From: Paenibacillus sp. NFR01
Lineage (GTDB): Bacteria > Bacillota > Bacilli > Paenibacillales > Paenibacillaceae
Length of the DNA: 64,000 nt
NCBI RefSeq assembly: GCF_900111565.1
Contig: NZ_FOIK01000006.1
Location: 164,341-228,340 of the forward strand
Reading direction: 5' to 3'
Under the pieces are notes generated by a model, which had not been told where the DNA came from, did no database searches, and was given only the letters and a program-made list of their open reading frames with translations. Positions 62,199-64,000 of the stretch are shown here, piece after piece; within the stretch, counting starts at the first letter, position 1; every line of letters begins with the position of its first letter. The position numbers and the translations under genes are program-made.

Positions 62199-62675
62199 TT
62201 ATGCTTTACGTTTCGCCTTGATCAGCGGCCCCAGCGGCAGCAGCCCCAAATCGGCAAAAGCGAGTGCCATTTTATAAAATGCCTTGGAGCGAATCTTCAC
62301 GTAGGTATCTTTGCTGACCGGTGGATCAAATACATGATTGTATATCGTGTAATCGTACATCTCGTCCCTTTTTAAATAACGCTCCCTCACCAGCTGCTGT
62401 TCTCTATCCTCCAGCCGCTCCACGACCGAATCTATCGCCGCGCAGTAAGCTCTTCGGGCCGCAGGAACATCTACATTATATACGGCAACGGCTGCGGTAG
62501 AATCGGAAACAGTGTTTGTGGGGCCATGAAAACGTTCCGTATACCCATAAGTAGTCTGGATCTCTCTGGCCTCGAACGTAACAGTTTTATATATACGGTA
62601 CTTTTCAAGCATATTTTCAATGGCATTTTGGGTCAGGCGACGGTCAAGCTCAGGTAAAATCGATAACTGCATCAT
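62199..62675 (-). CDS. ArpU-family phage transcriptional regulator
   Basis: A 158-residue protein of the ArpU/late-regulator type, sigma-factor-like in its C-terminal half: DSVVERLEDREQQLVRERYL and YNHVFDPPVSKDTYVKIRSK (residues ~80-130), with an N-terminal helical region (LTQNAIENMLEKYRIYKTVT). Such proteins switch on late packaging or lysis genes in Gram-positive phages. Here it is the only other leftward gene ahead of the tail cluster and probably activates it. AAGGGGG precedes the start. Confidence 0.87.
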   Translation of the reverse strand: MMQLSILPELDRRLTQNAIENMLEKYRIYKTVTFEAREIQTTYGYTERFHGPTNTVSDSTAAVAVYNVDVPAARRAYCAAIDSVVERLEDREQQLVRERYLKRDEMYDYTIYNHVFDPPVSKDTYVKIRSKAFYKMALAFADLGLLPLGPLIKAKRKA

Positions 62676-62874
62676 TCAGGTTGCCCCCTTCGGATTGGGT
62701 AATAGAAATGAATACGGAAATTCTGCGCGACATATGCTATAATGCTCGTGTTCGCATTTTGTTCGCGTTTTTCTATAATGTACCATTTCATTACCAATCC
62801 GTAAAACGTCGTTATAAGCGGTTTTGGGGCAAAAACAGACATTTATCCCCTCAATTCTTACCTTTTGGGATGTT

Positions 62875-62903
62875 TTTATAGCTTTACTTTTACCATTTGG
62901 TAA
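62875..62903 (-). promoter_or_regulatory. Divergent promoter with repressor operator for the tail cluster
   Basis: On the minus strand TTACCA (62898-62903), 17 bases, TATAAA (62875-62880). The -35 lies inside a perfect palindrome TTACCATTTGGTAA (62890-62903) with another TGGTAA-type half-site beside it and related TACCA half-sites near 62782-62797. The palindrome also sits before the rightward repressor gene, fitting autoregulation. Confidence 0.65.
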
Positions 62904-62964
62904 TGGTAATTTATAGTTGGCATTATTGCATGAACTGAACATTATCGGACAGGAGTTGTTTGGC

Positions 62965-63393
62965 ATGGCTGAAACGTTTGGGGATTATTTAAGAAGACTC
63001 CGGGAGCAAAAGGGGCTGAGCATTCAGCAATTAGCCGCTCACGCCGGAATCAGCGGGGCACAGATCTCAAGGATCGAAAACGGCATTCGCGGGATTCCAA
63101 AACCGGCGACGCTGCGCAAGATTTCTGAAGCCGTCGGCATCGGCTATGAGGAACTCATGGAACATGCCGGTTATTTGAACGAAACGTCTGGAGCGAAAGA
63201 CCCGATGGACATGCCAGCGTGGGCTACTTCCAAAGACAAACGCGATTTCCGAAAAATGCTGGAGGATGACGGTGAGTTGATGTTTGATGGAATTCCTTTA
63301 AGCCAGGAAGACCGGCAGCGGATTAAAGATGTGTTAACCGGATTGTTCTGGGAAGCAAAGCAGATGAACAAGCGAACACCACAAGATAAATGA
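62965..63393 (+). CDS. XRE-family repressor (ImmR/CI-like)
   Basis: A 142-residue regulator. The N-terminal helix-turn-helix (LRRLREQKGLSIQQLAAHAG, ISGAQISRIENGIRG; residues 8-45) is XRE type. The C-terminal half (SKDKRDFRKMLEDDGELMFD) resembles ImmR/phage-like repressors. The ATG at 62965 has AGGAG 9 bases upstream; a frame opening at 62917 would cross the operator. It is paired with an ImmA protease gene 44 bases downstream and diverges from the tail cluster, which it probably keeps silent. Confidence 0.9.
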   Translation: MAETFGDYLRRLREQKGLSIQQLAAHAGISGAQISRIENGIRGIPKPATLRKISEAVGIGYEELMEHAGYLNETSGAKDPMDMPAWATSKDKRDFRKMLEDDGELMFDGIPLSQEDRQRIKDVLTGLFWEAKQMNKRTPQDK

Positions 63394-63437
63394 AGCTTTG
63401 CCAAGCATTGACTATAACAAGCTGCGGGTGAATCAAG

Positions 63438-63851
63438 ATGGATGAGCTGATTAAACGATTGGTCAAAAAATATAAAACCACCAACCCCTTTGAACTGGCC
63501 GAAGCTCTGGGTATTCATATCCGCTATATGGACCTGGGAAGCTGCACCAAAGGGTTATACTTCCGTAAGCTCAGACGTAGATTTATTGTCATTCATTCCG
63601 ATTTACCGGTAGAGTGGCAGCGTTTTGTGTGCGCCCATGAGCTTGGCCATGATCGTCTGCATAAAGGTATTAACCGATTTTTTCTGGAGGAGCATTCGTT
63701 TTTTGCGCCGGGCAAGCTGGAACGGCAAGCTAACCGCTTTGCGCTTAAGCTTTTGACGGCAGGCATGGAACCGGATCAGGATGAGCCGCTGCAGCGCTAT
63801 TTCATGCGGATCGGCATCCCGCCGGAGGTTTCCTACTGGCTCGAAGAGTGA
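63438..63851 (+). CDS. ImmA/IrrE-family metallopeptidase
   Basis: A 137-residue zinc peptidase with the HExxH-type motif CAHELGHDRLH (near residue 74), preceded by RRFIVIHSDLPVEWQRFV and followed by the Glu/Asn-containing ERQANRFALKLL helix. ImmA proteins cleave the partner XRE repressor after DNA damage or other signals, relieving repression. Downstream of the XRE gene, it forms the switch for the tail cluster. Confidence 0.92.
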   Translation: MDELIKRLVKKYKTTNPFELAEALGIHIRYMDLGSCTKGLYFRKLRRRFIVIHSDLPVEWQRFVCAHELGHDRLHKGINRFFLEEHSFFAPGKLERQANRFALKLLTAGMEPDQDEPLQRYFMRIGIPPEVSYWLEE

Positions 63852-63875
63852 GGAGATTTCAGCTGAAAAACAAAC

Positions 63876-63899
63876 AAAAAACTCCTACCGAAGTAGGAG
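63876..63899 (-). terminator. Terminator of the tRNA-Pro gene
   Basis: Minus strand: CTCCTAC-TTCG-GTAGGAG (UUCG tetraloop) followed by TTTTTTG. It may also stop rightward reading from immA. Confidence 0.9.
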
Positions 63900-63924
63900 C
63901 TTTCTGCCAGCCTAGGCTGTGTGA

Positions 63925-63998
63925 TCGGGATGACACGATTCGAACATGCGACCCCCTGGTCCCAAACCAGGTGCTCTACCAAGCTGAGCTACATCCCG
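63925..63998 (-). tRNA. tRNA-Pro (anticodon UGG)
   Basis: Minus strand. The acceptor stem CGGGATG/CATCCCG, D-loop AGCTCAGCTTGGTAGAGC, anticodon loop TTTGGGA with anticodon TGG between CTGGT/ACCAG, and T-arm GTTCGAATC are all present. The discriminator is A; CCA is not encoded. Confidence 0.96.
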
Positions 63999-64000
63999 TT

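Noticed and set aside
62676..62966. 96-codon leftward frame before the ArpU gene
   Set aside because: Its start lies inside the XRE gene and it crosses the operator; only the last ~36 codons could be translated from the proposed promoter and they lack a good ribosome site.
63925..63998. tRNA-Pro as attachment site of the tail element
   Set aside because: No integrase and no second copy of a tRNA 3' end was found near ppc, so an att site cannot be supported.

Overview
The window looks like a chromosomal segment of a Paenibacillus-type Bacillota. Supporting signs are strong GGAGG ribosome sites, GTG/TTG starts, B. subtilis-like operons (sigW-rsiW, cdaA-cdaR-glmM, yuaF-yuaG, PBSX-type tail genes), a glmS ribozyme, YesMN-type two-component regulation and a moderately high GC content. 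Genus is an inference from gene content; no rRNA is present.

Positions 1-18.9 kb form a uronate/polysaccharide utilisation locus. kduI, a DeoR regulator and kduD run rightward. A partial, unrecognised enzyme-like gene diverges from kduI. A long leftward block (18783 to 6026) carries two paralogous FAD-dependent oxidoreductases, two sugar-ABC permeases, a lipoprotein binding protein, a YesM/YesN histidine kinase and response regulator, a secreted beta-helix protein and an anchored SurA-like foldase. Three promoters in this block share a bipartite motif placed at exactly the same distance from the -10, most likely the operator of the local YesN-like regulator. A WG-repeat exported protein sits in between.

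Positions 19-34 kb hold mixed genes: a protein with HslV/proteasome-like N-terminal features (Thr directly after Met), a probable type I toxin-antitoxin locus with tail-to-tail antisense RNA, a stress-type flavin protein, NfeD plus flotillin, flavohemoglobin with divergent NsrR, a complete peptide ABC transporter operon, a decayed phosphotransferase pseudogene, a VOC protein and an AT-rich DinB gene.

Positions 34-45 kb are core metabolism: glmS behind a glmS ribozyme, glmM with cdaA-cdaR (c-di-AMP synthesis coupled to aminosugar synthesis), an ECF sigma/anti-sigma pair with a textbook ECF promoter between them, and phosphoenolpyruvate carboxylase.

Positions 45.8-64 kb hold the main accessory system: a complete contractile tail with lysis genes (tail terminator, sheath, tube, frameshifted chaperone, tape measure, LysM baseplate hub, XkdQ/R/S/T/U baseplate, fibres, holin, endolysin). 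It has an ArpU-type regulator and a divergent XRE-ImmA switch, but no terminase, portal, capsid, integrase or replication gene. This is best read as a headless R-type tailocin (phage-tail-like bacteriocin) inserted between ppc and a tRNA-Pro gene. Its receptor-binding fibre ends in a propeller-like, AT-richer domain.
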